64,000 bases of DNA from Bacteroides rodentium JCM 16496 (GCF_000614125.1 NZ_BAKJ01000006.1:103463-167462), one strand, 5' to 3'; numbered from the stretch's first letter, positions 36,570 to 47,152 are shown. The notes: generated by a model not told the origin, from the sequence alone. Program-made: numbers and translations.

Positions 36570-37712
36570 TTATTTACCTTCCTCGATAGTACAAATGCTG
36601 ACACGGTTCCAGTCCGGTTCGGAGAACATATCGCCAATTCCTTGTCCTTCGGCGGTAATGCGGGTATCATTGATTTTGTATTTTCTTACAAGTATGCTCT
36701 TCACTGCTTCGGCACGTGCTTTTGCCAGTTTCTCATTGAAAGCAAGGTTACCTTCGGGAGAAGCATATCCTTTGATGATGACTTTGGCTTCAGGATGTTT
36801 CTTCATGTAAGTAGCTACACGTTCTACATTAGGTAATTGAGAGGCATCAACCACCGACTTTCCTTGCCTGAAAGTAATAATAGATTCCGGAATGCGATTG
36901 GTCTTTACTACAGTTTCTATATTGGCGGCTTGGGTTCTACATTCGGCCAGTTCCCTTTGCAAGTTGTTTGCTTGCTGTACGGCATTGTTTAGCCGCATGT
37001 CTTTGTCGTTCAATTGTGACCGCAGGTCGTTGACTGCATCATTCAGTTCCTCTACTTCTACCGGATCGTAAGGTTTCACGGTTGTGAAATGGTGTGAGCC
37101 GTTACTGCACATGAAATGGTAGGTTAATCCGGCGGTCAGTTCGAAAGTTGCATTGTTAGCGTTGAAACGGCTTTTTGCTTTGTTGAAGTCTCCCTGCATG
37201 TCATATACGATGGCCGGTTTGATGCCGAGTGTCCATGCTTTTTCCTCACCTAGGTTGAAGTTCAAGTTTAGGCCAAGGCGTGTAGACCAGGAGTTTGTAT
37301 CACCGGGGCCATTCTGATAGTAATGTAGCCAGCCGATACCCGTCAGAGTCTCGATTTCAAAAACGCGTGGTTCGCCCATATAGCCTCCAAAAAGATTCAT
37401 TAGGTTGACTCTGCCGAGTAAGCTTACTTCGGAGGCATCAAATGCAGTCTTGCTGGCTGAGGTATTTACATATCCCATGCCTTGAATACCCAGACCGAAT
37501 ATGGGAGTAAGTTGTTTTCCAATCCCGAATCCGAAGGCCGGTCGGGCATTTCTTAAGAAGGAACTGTGGGTCAAAGGGGTTACAGCACCGGCTTTCAATT
37601 CAATGGACCAGTTATCACCAGGGCGTGTACCTTCAAGGGCCGTACGGTCATTTTGCGCATGCATGGTAAGAATACCCATGCTTAGTGCTAGAATAAAGAT
37701 AGATTTTTTCAT
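36570..37712 (-). CDS. OmpA family outer membrane protein
   Basis: A 380-aa exported protein. The signal peptide MKKSIFILALSMGILTMHAQ is clear. An N-terminal beta-barrel region of about 220 residues has GFGIGKQLTPIFGLGIQGMGY and ends in aromatic strands. A coiled-coil linker follows (EELNDAVNDLRSQLNDKDMR), then a C-terminal OmpA peptidoglycan-binding domain with IKGYASPEGNLAFNEKLAKARAEAV. The usual Asp and Arg that hold diaminopimelate are only partly matched. It should link the outer membrane to peptidoglycan. It is monocistronic. Confidence 0.88.
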   Translation of the reverse strand: MKKSIFILALSMGILTMHAQNDRTALEGTRPGDNWSIELKAGAVTPLTHSSFLRNARPAFGFGIGKQLTPIFGLGIQGMGYVNTSASKTAFDASEVSLLGRVNLMNLFGGYMGEPRVFEIETLTGIGWLHYYQNGPGDTNSWSTRLGLNLNFNLGEEKAWTLGIKPAIVYDMQGDFNKAKSRFNANNATFELTAGLTYHFMCSNGSHHFTTVKPYDPVEVEELNDAVNDLRSQLNDKDMRLNNAVQQANNLQRELAECRTQAANIETVVKTNRIPESIITFRQGKSVVDASQLPNVERVATYMKKHPEAKVIIKGYASPEGNLAFNEKLAKARAEAVKSILVRKYKINDTRITAEGQGIGDMFSEPDWNRVSICTIEEGK

Positions 37713-38114
37713 AATTAAATAAATTAATAGTAATACAATAAATATGTCACACATGTGGTATTGTCAGTTGTGTAGTTATGATTGTATATAATCTAATGAA
37801 TTACTTTGTCATAACCTTTGTTTAAAAAACAGTTCGTTAAATAGGATGGTTCGAAAAACAGAAACGGATTTAACATCTATTTAAGAAGTCATAGGCTGCT
37901 AGATACTTGTGTTAGCGGTGAAAATACATCCTGGATATATAAGGTGGAATTTTGGGGATTTATGTATAACGGCATCAAATATAACTTTATATACACATGC
38001 GTTTTTTAACACAAATATCTGTTGGAATGACAAATATTCATCAAACAAATATTCTTTTGATGCTGTTTTTTTATGAAGTATCAAACTATAGTATTAATTA
38101 AAAAACTGACGATT
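37713..38114. other. Intergenic region between divergent ompA-like and membrane protein genes
   Basis: A 400-bp AT-rich region that should hold both promoters. No exact TTTG-N19-TAnnTTTG match is seen on either strand. The direct repeat CAAATATTC occurs twice at about 38031 and 38046. No coding frame is supported. Confidence 0.35.
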
Positions 38115-39149
38115 ATGAAAAAATTAAGTTTAGCAGAGCTTAAGGGCAGAGTGTCTTGGGGCAGTGTTTTGGGTGGTGTCATGACTGTATTGGCAATATC
38201 CGTGTTGTTGTCTATTCTAAATTCGAGTATAGGATTGTTTATGTTTGAGCCGCTATCCGAGCATCCTACGTCTGGTATAGGTACTGCCGTAGGGATTGGT
38301 TCTGCCGTCATTCTGATTGCTGGTATGGCTGCAGGTGGTTTTGTTGCTGGGAAATTGGCCGGTATGGACGGAGTGATACACGGATTTTTGGTTTGGGCCA
38401 CCACGTTGATTGTTGTCGTTGTATTAGGTGCTTTTTTAGCTGCTGGTGCGGTGAAAATGACTGCAAATACACTTGGAGCTGTTTCATCAGTTACGGGCAG
38501 TGTCTTATCCGGAGCAGGCAATGCTGTCGGAAGTGGTATTTCTGTATTGTCTGAAGAAGCGGAAGAGGTATTTGGTAGGATCAATTTCAATGCGACTCTA
38601 AAAGAAGAAAACATACCGCAGAATATACGTACTGCACTTGTCAAGAGCAATGTGAAAGAATTACAGCCGGACTATCTTAAGAAGCAATTGGAGGAGGTAA
38701 AGGATGATTTAAGTAAATCTGTCAAGGCTATTATTGCTTCTCCTCAGGAAACGGATGAGGCGATTAATAGTTTTTTGGAACGTTTGAAACAACGTGTGGA
38801 AAATCTTAGCCAAAGTATAGACCGGGATGATTTGGCTAAGGTTATAGTCAACAATACCAATATGTCCAAACAAGAAGTAGACAAAACAGTCGAACAGTAT
38901 ATGAATCTGATAGATAATGCACATATAGAAGTCGAAAAACAGATAGACAATTTGGAAATGGAACTACAAAAAGCAGTACAAGAATGGAAAGAACTCAAAC
39001 ACAAAGCACTGGTGGCTGCTGATAAAGCAGCGGATGCAGCTGCGCGGTCTGCTTTGATTTCATTTTTCGCTCTTTTGTTCGGGGCTATATTATGTTGTGC
39101 CGCCGGTGCTTGTGGCAGTAGAAAAACACAAGAAAGAGTAGATATCTGA
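38115..39149 (+). CDS. Membrane protein with long coiled coil, unknown function
   Basis: A 344-aa protein I do not recognise by name. The N-terminal third has three hydrophobic helices (near residues 14-40, 55-78 and 86-110), rich in Gly and Ala, including AGMAAGGFVAGKLAGMDG. The middle 180 residues are charged and helical (KKQLEEVKDDLSKSV, VEKQIDNLEMELQKAVQEW), likely a coiled coil. A final helix, SALISFFALLFGAILCCAAGACG, lies near the C terminus. GlsB-like glycine-rich helices and amphipathic repeats also occur in the stress cluster 6 kb downstream, so a related envelope-stress role is an inference. The ATG at 38115 is preferred to one 14 codons earlier. Confidence 0.75.
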   Translation: MKKLSLAELKGRVSWGSVLGGVMTVLAISVLLSILNSSIGLFMFEPLSEHPTSGIGTAVGIGSAVILIAGMAAGGFVAGKLAGMDGVIHGFLVWATTLIVVVVLGAFLAAGAVKMTANTLGAVSSVTGSVLSGAGNAVGSGISVLSEEAEEVFGRINFNATLKEENIPQNIRTALVKSNVKELQPDYLKKQLEEVKDDLSKSVKAIIASPQETDEAINSFLERLKQRVENLSQSIDRDDLAKVIVNNTNMSKQEVDKTVEQYMNLIDNAHIEVEKQIDNLEMELQKAVQEWKELKHKALVAADKAADAAARSALISFFALLFGAILCCAAGACGSRKTQERVDI

Positions 39150-39248
39150 TGACTGGAAAATATCAAGTAGGAAATATTACAAAAGAAAGCCAACTAATTC
39201 ATCTCGAGTTAGTTGGCTGATTTTGGAATGTCTTCTTATTATTAATAA

Positions 39249-42200
39249 TCACTCTTCCGGCTTTTTATTGAATTTGCTTGGACTTACATTGTAATACTTC
39301 TTGAATACTTCGCGAAAGTATTTTGCATCCGAGAATCCAACCATGTCGGCAATCTCAGTTATTGTATATTTGTCTTGTTTCAATAATTGTGTGGCGTGTT
39401 GCAAACGTATCATCCGGATATAATCAGCTGGAGCATAGCCGGTCAATGCCTTTAATTTGTTGAAGAAGCTTGTACGACTCATGTGATGCAAACTGCTGAG
39501 CATGTCCACATTGAAGTCCGGATTTCCCAGGTTGTTCTCTATGCATTCTTTGACAGAGGCAATGAACTTCCAATCCAAGGAATTGGTGCAGTTGGCAGGA
39601 AGATTTTGTTCTTTATCTTCAATGCAGTTATAAACCTGGCGGAGCAAAGCACGATTTGTAAGTATGTTCTTAACCGTTGCCTTGAGTATTCCTACACTAA
39701 AGGGTTTGGTGATGTAGGCATCCGCTCCGATTTCCAGTCCTTCAAGCATATTTTTCTCATCTCCCAGGGCAGTCAACAAAATGACCGGAATATGGGATAT
39801 TTCAAGATCACCTTTTATAATCGAACATAGTTCGTCCCCGCCCATTTCGGGCATCATTATGTCGGATATGACAAGAGCCGGGTTAAATTCCCGTATTATA
39901 ACAAGAGCCTCTTTCCCATTTGGACAAGACTGGACATAATAACCCGTTTTGAACATGTCAATAAGATAATTGCGTAAATCATCATTGTCCTCTACTATCA
40001 GGATACGTTGTAAAGTGCCGTTTGCTTGAGATGTTTCCATGGGTGGTAATTCTGAAGTATCACTACTAGGTATGGTAGTCTCCGAACACTCGTCCAATGT
40101 CTTGGGAGAAATGAATTTTGCTTTATGGAGATGGCTGTTTCCTTTCGGAAAGGTAATTTGCACACATGTACCTTGATGTTCGGTACTCTGGATCTGAATC
40201 CTGCCTTTATGTAATCTGACCAGTTTGTATACCAACATCAGCCCGATTCCACTGCCCGTTACTTTCAGATTGATAACATTGCTTCCTCGAAAATAGTTCT
40301 TGAACAATTTCTTCTGTTCGCATGAGGGAATGCCGATTCCTGTATCTTTCACCTCAATGCTCCAGGAGTCTCCTTCCTCGCAGGCATAAATACGTATACT
40401 TCCACCTTCAGGTGTATACTTCAATGCATTTGACAGGACATTTTTTAATATGGATCCCATCTTGTCGCTGTCAAACCACACATTCAGATAATCAAAGTTA
40501 CTTTCATAAACAAATCTGACATGTTTCATTTCGGCATATTTGCGGAAAGTGGCGCAAATATTGTTCATATAATGGTTCAGTTCGTATTCGGAAACGTAAA
40601 GGGTGGAAGAATATACATCTATCCGTTCAAAATTTATCAGGTTGGTTGTCAGTTGAAGTAATGCATTCACGTTTTTAAGCGCCATATTTACATGGGGCAA
40701 TGCTTGTTCCGGCACTATGCGGCTTTCTACGACCTCTTCTAGTGGAGCCTTTATTAATGTGAGCGGAGTACGTATATCATGGGCCGTATTGATGAAAAAA
40801 CGGGTCTTTTCATCTGAAACCTTCTTCTGTTTGTGCAACATGATGATACGGAATATGATGCCCGTAATCAGTACCAGCAGGATTGCATATCCGGTCATAG
40901 CCCAAACACTGGCCCACGCAGGAGGTGTTATGACAATCTGAATACTTCGTGTCTCATAGGTCTTGTACTTTTCCTCATTGGATATGGCACGAATCTGTAA
41001 CGTATAACTGCCGGGAGGCAGGTTTCTTACAACAATCCGGTTGTCCAGGCTCGGGCGGCTCCATTCTTTATGAAAACCGTCAATCTTCCATGAATAAAGA
41101 ATGTTGGAAGGATAATCATAATTAATGGAAGCTACGTCAAGAGAAAAAGAGTTTTGTCCATAGGCTAGTTCCAGCCGCTCAGTCTCATCAATATCCTTCT
41201 CCAGTGGAGAACCCTCATCACCTGGATAAACGGATGATAGGCTATCATGAAATCGCGCAGTAACAGACGTGAGTAATGCGGTTCTGGTATCTGTATGTCT
41301 ATCGGAAATCTGACAGCTCCGTCATTTCCACCAAAAACAAGTGTATTCTTGCTATAAGTTGTTGCAGAGCCGGTATTGAAATTGACACTCATCAACCCTT
41401 GTTCTCGTGTCCAATTGCGGAAGGAATGTTCTTTGGGAGAATAAATGGTAATTCCGTTTTCCGTACCCATGAGGAAACTCCCGTCTTGACGTGGAAGAAT
41501 TGTATAGATATTGTCGGAAATCAATGCGCAGTTGTCTGTACGGTACTGATGAATGAACTTCTTTTTACTGATGTCATATACAAGCAGCCCGGCTCCACGG
41601 GTACCGATATATAGGATACCGTCGTCCCTCTGGTGCAAAGAGCATATATAGGGGGATTCAACGGGCAGGTCGACATACTGGTAGATTCCCGATTTCTTGT
41701 CAAGTTGGTAGAGCCCCATTCTTGTACCGATCCACATCTGCCGGGTGTTTTTTTCCTGAATGGTAGTAATGGAGCTTACTCCCGGGTATAGGCGCACACT
41801 TCTAGTAGCAAGATTGATACGCTTCAAATGATAGTATCCGCCGGACCAGACATCACCGTCCGAATCTTTCTTGATGTCAAATATATATTGGTCGGGACGT
41901 ACTCCTGCAATGGTAGCAGGAGAAAGATGGCTAATCTTAAATCCTTTCCTCTTTTCTATCTTGCAAATGCCTGACATAAAACCGCCGGCCCATATCACGC
42001 CAGGAGAGGCTTCACACAGCGCCAAAAAGATGTGATTCTCATCGTCCGGCACCGGCTCGAAGGAACTGAGGAATGAGCGCCATTCTTTTGTATCGGTCTG
42101 ATAAAGGCTGATGCCGTTACTGGTCGCAAACCAGAGGTCACCGTCACTGTCTTCCAGTACATCATGAACCTGATCGTTCACCAGTGAAAAGCTGTTGCCA

Positions 42201-43243
42201 ATGGAGTGTCTTATCAGGTCGTAACTTCCATAGCGGTTGTTACGGATGGTAATGCCGGTAGGATAATTGGCGAGCCAGATGCGTTCTTCCTCGTCCACAT
42301 AAATATCATTGATGTTGTTTCCGTTCATTCCATTATAACTATCATAATCAGCTGTTATATAGGGCTCACTTATGCATGTATTCATATCTAGTTTATATAC
42401 TCCCTTGCCACCTGTAGCTATTAGGAGCTCATGGGCGTTCAAGGCGACAATCTGGTTTATCTCTACATTATTGGGCGATTGGCAAGGGATGATTTTTCCT
42501 GCTCCTCCCACATCATATATAAGTACTCCCTCCTTATAGCTTCCCACAAACAGTTGTTTTGAAACGGCATGATAATAGAGTTCGTGTACCGGTGCGCTGA
42601 TACTTTCCACCGCTTTATCAGGTATTATATTTAGTTTCCCTCTTTCTATTCCAGTATGGAACAGACCATTTCCTGTACCGATAAAGAAATGGTTGCCATC
42701 CGTCTGTTCAATGGCGGTTATTTCCCCGTTGACCGGGGTCGGCATATGTAAAGTTGTTCCGGTATGGATATCATACCATGTAACGCTATCTTTATAGCAT
42801 AACCAGATGCGGTCATTCTTGTCCAGATAACCATAATTCAAAAATGCCTGCGATTTATTTCTGAGCAGTTCCGGGTGCACGTATACCAGTTCAAATTTAT
42901 CATGCAGTGAATCATATCTGAAAATACGGCCTTTCTGACCGATTACCCATAATACATTTCCGCTGTCCATATAGAACCAATTTAAGGCAACCCGTGAGTC
43001 TAGTTTCATGCTGTCGTCCGAGAAGTTATAATGCTTGATATGTTTTCCGTCATAACGGTCTACTCCCTCTTGAGTCAGAAACCACATATATCCCCGTCGT
43101 CCTTTTTGGATATGATATATTTTTTGGTTACTCAGGCCATTTTCCAGTCCTATGTACTTATAAATCTGGCCCCTGCTTACGGAACTACTGATGAAAAAGA
43201 GAGTAAAAAGAAAAATTCGTCTAATGTTTAAAGATATTTTCAT
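39249..43243 (-). pseudogene. Hybrid two-component system regulator (HTCS), frameshifted
   Basis: One-protein sensor and regulator typical of Bacteroides polysaccharide utilisation. A signal peptide covers about residues 1-25. Many periplasmic propeller repeats follow (WFLTQEGVDRYDG, LWFATSNGISLYQ), then a Y_Y_Y domain and one transmembrane helix (ILLVLITGIIFRII). The kinase has NTAHDIRTPLTL and NVLSNALKYTPEGG. The receiver domain has ISDIMMPEMGG. An AraC-type helix-turn-helix ends the protein (ITEIADMVGFSDAKYFREVFK). One base is missing near 41240, where AYHP should run into VYPGDEGSPLEKD. Mended length is 1331 aa. No susC/susD genes lie nearby, so its target locus is elsewhere or lost. Confidence 0.9.
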
Positions 43244-43626
43244 GTTTGTCGCAAAAGATTTAAAAACGTGTTTGCAAATTTATAGAATATTGGTTAAAAT
43301 ACCATTCGACAAATGAATTTTATTTTATTCTGGTTCATCCATTTGGCAATGATAACCCTTATAAGTAAATGATTAAACTAAATTTGAACGTCTACTTAAC
43401 TGATATTTGTTGTGTATATGCTTTACTATTTGTTGTGAGGATAGGACTTTCAATCCGTTCAAGCTCTCCCAAAGAATTAAGATTCTGCTATTCACTTCTT
43501 TCTTTTATTAATCCAAGGGCTCTCCTGGATTCTTATTGCATATCGCATTAATCGGCTTTGGCAAATTTGAACAAGGAACCTTCTTCCAAAGGAGAACCTG
43601 TCTCTTTCAATCCTATTCATAGATTA

Positions 43627-43746
43627 TTATAGGCGTGTCGCTGTTTCAGGATGATAGGCACGACAATTTGTTTCCTTGTAAAGCTTTTTGAAACTATCAA
43701 GATTGAGATGGTCAACAACAGTGTTGGCTATGCGGACCGGATTGTT
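43627..43746 (-). pseudogene. Fragment of an IS1182-type transposase
   Basis: The minus strand reads NNPVRIANTVVDHLNLDSF and continues KKLYKETNCRAYHPETATRL before a stop. This resembles the N-terminal region of IS1182/DUF772 transposases (ENHPVRVVN...YHP). Only about 40 residues remain, with stops on both sides and no terminal inverted repeats. It is a relic. The remainder of 43244-43996 is AT-rich with no supported gene. Confidence 0.55.
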
Positions 43747-43903
43747 GCGGCGATGTTCTCATCAATTCTTTATGAAAAAACGTTTGGTTGGGGATGTAAG
43801 GACGAAAATGTAACTTTGCTATAACGAAAAAATGAGGTCTAAAGTTACATGAACTTTGGGCAATAACAAAGCCCGGGCTTGGGAAAGTCTGGGCTTTGCG
43901 TAT

Positions 43904-43936
43904 AAAAAAAGGTTGTGCTACGTTTTGACAACCTTA
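43904..43936 (-). terminator. Terminator of the small beta-barrel protein gene
   Basis: AAGGTTGT and ACAACCTT arms form a hairpin that is followed on the minus strand by seven Ts. It lies 61 nt past the stop at 43997. A second hairpin, CAAAGCCC/GGGCTTTG, sits just beyond at 43867-43898. Confidence 0.7.
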
Positions 43937-43996
43937 TAGTGCCTGATAAAGGTGTCTGTCGTTTGAAAAACAATGGATTATCAGCATACTTGCTTT

Positions 43997-44512
43997 TTAG
44001 AATTTGTATCCATATCCCAACATGATTGCCATATTGTCATCTTTGGCGAACATAAACCTGGCTTCGGCATTCAGATAACTGCGCTCGGAGATGGGTAGTG
44101 TGATACCTCCTCCCAGGTTGAAAGCAAATTTTGTGGAGTTGCTCCGATCCATTTCCATTTCTTTCCCGTCTATTTCAACACTCTTTTTGCCATAGAAGTT
44201 GTTCTGCATACCGATACCGGCAAGAGGATAGACTGAAAATCCTTGACCGTCTTCTTTGAAGTTGAATACATAATGGAAATTCACGCTTACATCCAGTCCG
44301 GTAACTTTGTCTTTAGGAAAGTAGAACGTCACATCCGGAGCAATCCGAAGATTATTCGCTATCGCATAGCGTCCTTGTACTCCCAGGCCAAACCTTTCGT
44401 AGTTTGTCTGATAACCGACATTGCCCATCAAAGAGCCTTCACCTTTCACTGTCTGGGCGTTCATGCCCACTGATGCCAATGTAATCATGGCCAGCAAAAA
44501 TAATTTTTTCAT
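43997..44512 (-). CDS. Small outer membrane beta-barrel protein
   Basis: A 171-aa exported protein. The signal peptide MKKLFLLAMITLASVGMNAQ is clear. The mature part has alternating hydrophobic and polar residues that suit eight strands, with Gly and aromatic girdles (NVGYQTNYERFGLGVQGRYA, LNAEARFMFAKDD). It ends in the aromatic C-terminal strand IMLGYGYKF, as BAM-dependent proteins do. It fits the porin-like OMP_b-brl group. It precedes the stress cluster on the opposite strand. No ligand can be inferred. Confidence 0.82.
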   Translation of the reverse strand: MKKLFLLAMITLASVGMNAQTVKGEGSLMGNVGYQTNYERFGLGVQGRYAIANNLRIAPDVTFYFPKDKVTGLDVSVNFHYVFNFKEDGQGFSVYPLAGIGMQNNFYGKKSVEIDGKEMEMDRSNSTKFAFNLGGGITLPISERSYLNAEARFMFAKDDNMAIMLGYGYKF

Positions 44513-44878
44513 AATTAAGGCATTTAGTTAATAAAATGTTTCTTTAAAAGAAGAATAATCCTCTTTTAAGGTGTACAACAAATGTTTGATTACATTTGTT
44601 TGCTATATATTATTACATATATGAAAAATATGAATGTTAATGTGTAAGCTCTTTTCTTTAATTTTCATAAAGTGAAAAAATGATGTTAATTTCATGTTTA
44701 TGTCTCGAACTATTTTTTTGAATACAGTGTTTTTTCAATATATGACAAAGGATAAGGTTAGTTGTATCTCGATTTTTTAGTTTGAAAAAGGAATATAATT
44801 ATTGATATAACTAATTTGTAATCAATGTCTTATTTGATATAAAGGATTTATTTTATTTTATTTTTGAAATCTATAGCC

Positions 44879-44980
44879 ATGAAAAGTCTAAGTTTTGATT
44901 TACGAGTCAGATTAATGGTTTGTTCTGTTATCGGAGCAATAGCATATTTGTTTTCAAGCAACTGCAGACAGATGAAATGA
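44879..44980 (+). CDS. Possible 33-aa small membrane peptide
   Basis: A short frame beginning MKSLSFDLRVRLMVCSVIG and ending FSSNCRQMK. It has a basic N terminus and one hydrophobic stretch (MVCSVIGAIAYLFSS), like a small single-span membrane peptide. It stands 116 nt before the GlsB-like gene in the otherwise empty 44513-45096 gap and could be the first gene of the stress cluster. No homologue is recalled, so it may be chance. Confidence 0.35.
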   Translation: MKSLSFDLRVRLMVCSVIGAIAYLFSSNCRQMK

Positions 44981-45096
44981 TAGCAATATGCAAGATTGAT
45001 TTTTTTTCTTTTTATTTGAAATAAGAGGATGATATATCTATCTATATATTTACATGTAAATTCAGAATCAAGTGTGTAACTTAAAAAAATTAGCCT

Positions 45097-45354
45097 ATGT
45101 ATTTTCTATGGTACATTATTATTGGAATTGTTGCCGGATTCATAGCCGGTAAACTTATGCGGGGCGGAGGTTTCGGTCTCCTTGTCAACTTGTTAGTGGG
45201 TGTCGTTGGTGGCGTTTTAGGCGGGTGGGTGTTCGGCCTGCTGGGAATTGCAACGACAGGCCTTCTGGGTAGCTTGGTGACTTCAATCGTGGGAGCTGTC
45301 GTACTACTGTGGATTGTTTCGTTGTTTAATAGCAGAAAGAAGATTGAACTTTAA
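45097..45354 (+). CDS. GlsB/YeaQ/YmgE family stress membrane protein
   Basis: An 85-aa protein of the transglycosylase-associated family. It has three hydrophobic helices very rich in Gly, with the signature AGFIAGKLMRGGGFGLLVNLLVG and VGGVLGGWVFGLLG. Family members respond to osmotic, acid or bile stress in other bacteria; the biochemical role is unknown. It is followed by a YtxH-like gene after 30 nt and seems to lead a plus-strand cluster of small stress-type genes. Confidence 0.9.
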   Translation: MYFLWYIIIGIVAGFIAGKLMRGGGFGLLVNLLVGVVGGVLGGWVFGLLGIATTGLLGSLVTSIVGAVVLLWIVSLFNSRKKIEL

Positions 45355-45384
45355 TTATTTTAACCATTTAAAAACAACTTAATT

Positions 45385-45681
45385 ATGGAAAATAGAAATT
45401 CTAGTTTATGGATCGGCCTGGGAGTAGGTTCGGTCATCGGTGCTTTGGTTTATCGTTTCTCACGCACGTCGAAAGCAAAAAAATTGAAGGAAAAAGTATG
45501 TGACGCCTTTCATAAGATAACCGGTCAGGCAGAAGACATGCTGGATGAAGCCGGGGAAAAAGTGGCGGATACCGGAAAAGCCGTAGTGGATAAGGTAGCT
45601 GACAAAGCTTCCGAATTTGCCGGGAAAGCGGATGAATTTAAAGGCAAAGTGCATACAGTGGCTTCCGAGGTAAAAAAGTGA
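45385..45681 (+). CDS. YtxH-like small stress protein
   Basis: A 98-aa protein with an N-terminal membrane anchor (SLWIGLGVGSVIGALVYRF) and a basic stretch SRTSKAKKLKEK. A long amphipathic helix follows, built on approximate 11-residue repeats (EKVADTGKAVVDKVADKAS, EFAGKADEFKGKV). This is the layout of YtxH-domain and LEA-like proteins made under stress. It lies between the GlsB-like gene and a Cys-rich protein gene. Confidence 0.85.
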   Translation: MENRNSSLWIGLGVGSVIGALVYRFSRTSKAKKLKEKVCDAFHKITGQAEDMLDEAGEKVADTGKAVVDKVADKASEFAGKADEFKGKVHTVASEVKK

Positions 45682-45717
45682 ATTTGAACAAGTAACTTGT
45701 TGACTGCTCATACGCTT

Positions 45718-46011
45718 ATGAAATGGGAAGAAAGCTTGAAACAATTGCCCGCCGATGGTGGAGGAAAAAATTATGAGAAACTGTACCGGATATCGTTGTT
45801 GGCATACCTCGAAGGATGCAGCGAGGAAAAAAGGAAAGCCCTCGAAGCATATCGCCTTTGTTGCAGCCGGTTGTTTGGGAACAGATGCATGCCGTCTATC
45901 GGAAACAGGGCAGAGAGGAAAAAGCTATGTGATGCGAACTGCCCTTACATAAGGAAGTATGAATTTGAGTTGTACAAGCTCGGCGGGTGTGTGGAAAGCA
46001 CACCCGAATGA
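45718..46011 (+). CDS. Cysteine-rich protein of unknown function
   Basis: A 97-aa protein starting MKWEESLKQLPADGG. Seven Cys occur in the C-terminal 65 residues in the order C, CC, C, C-x3-C, C (EGCSEEK, RLCCSRLFGNRC, LCDANCPYI, LGGC). Such spacing could bind a metal, but no known motif fits. The ATG at 45718 is preferred over one seven codons earlier. It lies 32 nt before the manganese catalase gene, so a role in metal or redox handling is possible but only inferred. Confidence 0.72.
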   Translation: MKWEESLKQLPADGGGKNYEKLYRISLLAYLEGCSEEKRKALEAYRLCCSRLFGNRCMPSIGNRAERKKLCDANCPYIRKYEFELYKLGGCVESTPE

Positions 46012-46043
46012 ACCTAAATTTTTAACTCCAAATTGAAAAGATT

Positions 46044-46976
46044 ATGTTTTATCATGTAAAAGACTTGCAGTTCAACGCCCGGGTTTCACAACCCGACCCA
46101 CGCTTTGCACGTGTGATGCTTGAGGCATTCGGCGGTGCGAACGGAGAATTGAAATCTGCTTTGCAGTATTTCGTGCAGGCTTTCAGTTGCCATAATCCGT
46201 TTCCGGATAAATATGACATGCTGATGGATATCGCTACTGAAGAATTCGGCCATCTGGAGATTGTGGGAGCCACTATCCAGATGCTTCTGGGAAAGGTGAA
46301 CGGAGAAATGAAGGATGCTCTTGAAGATACGCCCCTTCATACAATGATGTGTGGTAAATCTGCTAAAGAAGAGCTGATACATCAGGCGTTCACTAATCCA
46401 CAATTCCTGGTGGGAGCTCCCGGAAGTCCGGCCTTGACAGACAGTAACGGAAATCCCTGGTGTGCCACCTATGTATCAGCCACAGCCGAACTGACTGTGG
46501 ATCTCCGTTCCAATATGGCAGGAGAAGCTCGTGCCAAAATAGGTTATGAAAACCTTCTTCAGCTGACAGACGACCCTTTGGTAAAGGAGACACTCGGATT
46601 CTTGATGGCTCGTGAGGTGACACACTACCAGCAGTTTGAAGCTGCTTTGGAAACAATCCAGCCCAATTTTCCACCGGGAGTATTCCAAACTTCCCCCAAA
46701 TACAGTAACCTATATTTCAATTTGTCGAAAGGTGGAGATGTCCGCGGGCCTTGGAATGAAGGCGAAAGTACACAACTGAAAGAGCGGTGGCAATATGTAG
46801 AAAAGTCGCTTGAAGAAGTGAGGAGTACCAACGGATTGCTGGATAGGGAGCCGGAAGGTACGGACCGTTCGGAAAAAAATATTGCCAAGAAAGAAGCGCA
46901 TTTGTCTAAAGAACGTAGTGAACAGGTTTTGTCGGCTACTCCGGAGAAGAAGGCGTCTTGGTGCAAATATGAGTGA
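46044..46976 (+). CDS. Manganese catalase family protein
   Basis: Ferritin-fold dimanganese enzyme that breaks down hydrogen peroxide without haem. The first ligand is Glu35 in ANGELKSAL. The E-x-x-H motif follows in ATEEFGHLEIVG (Glu67, His70). The second half has VDLRSNMAGEARAKIGYENLL (Glu near 158) and FLMAREVTHYQQFEAAL with the His near 191. All four helices of the core are present. The 310-aa length is normal. The C-terminal 50 residues are charged and less conserved. It sits in a run of stress-type genes. Confidence 0.92.
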   Translation: MFYHVKDLQFNARVSQPDPRFARVMLEAFGGANGELKSALQYFVQAFSCHNPFPDKYDMLMDIATEEFGHLEIVGATIQMLLGKVNGEMKDALEDTPLHTMMCGKSAKEELIHQAFTNPQFLVGAPGSPALTDSNGNPWCATYVSATAELTVDLRSNMAGEARAKIGYENLLQLTDDPLVKETLGFLMAREVTHYQQFEAALETIQPNFPPGVFQTSPKYSNLYFNLSKGGDVRGPWNEGESTQLKERWQYVEKSLEEVRSTNGLLDREPEGTDRSEKNIAKKEAHLSKERSEQVLSATPEKKASWCKYE

Positions 46977-47007
46977 AATTGAAAGAAACACCGGCCTTTG
47001 GCTGTTG

Positions 47008-47035
47008 TAATTATTAATTATTAACCATAAACCAT
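47008..47035 (+). repeat. Short heptamer array after the manganese catalase gene
   Basis: Four 7-bp units, TAATTAT twice, TAACCAT and AAACCAT, lie 31 nt past the catalase stop and end just before the next small gene. Confidence 0.6.
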
Positions 47036-47041
47036 TTGATT

Positions 47042-47152
47042 ATGAACAAGAAAACAGAAAAGAAACAGGAAGCGGTAAAGAACACGAAGAAGAGTGTTCA
47101 GACCAAAGAGTGTAAGTCTTCAACCGCATGCAAAAAAGCGGAGAAGAAGTAA
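47042..47152 (+). CDS. Lysine-rich 36-aa protein
   Basis: A small frame, MNKKTEKKQEAVKNTKK followed by SVQTKECKSSTACKKAEKK. Thirteen of 36 residues are Lys and there are two Cys. It looks disordered and could bind nucleic acid or act as a charged protectant. It is placed tightly between the catalase and the LEA-like lipoprotein, with normal spacing for a Bacteroides gene. I do not recognise it. Confidence 0.6.
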   Translation: MNKKTEKKQEAVKNTKKSVQTKECKSSTACKKAEKK

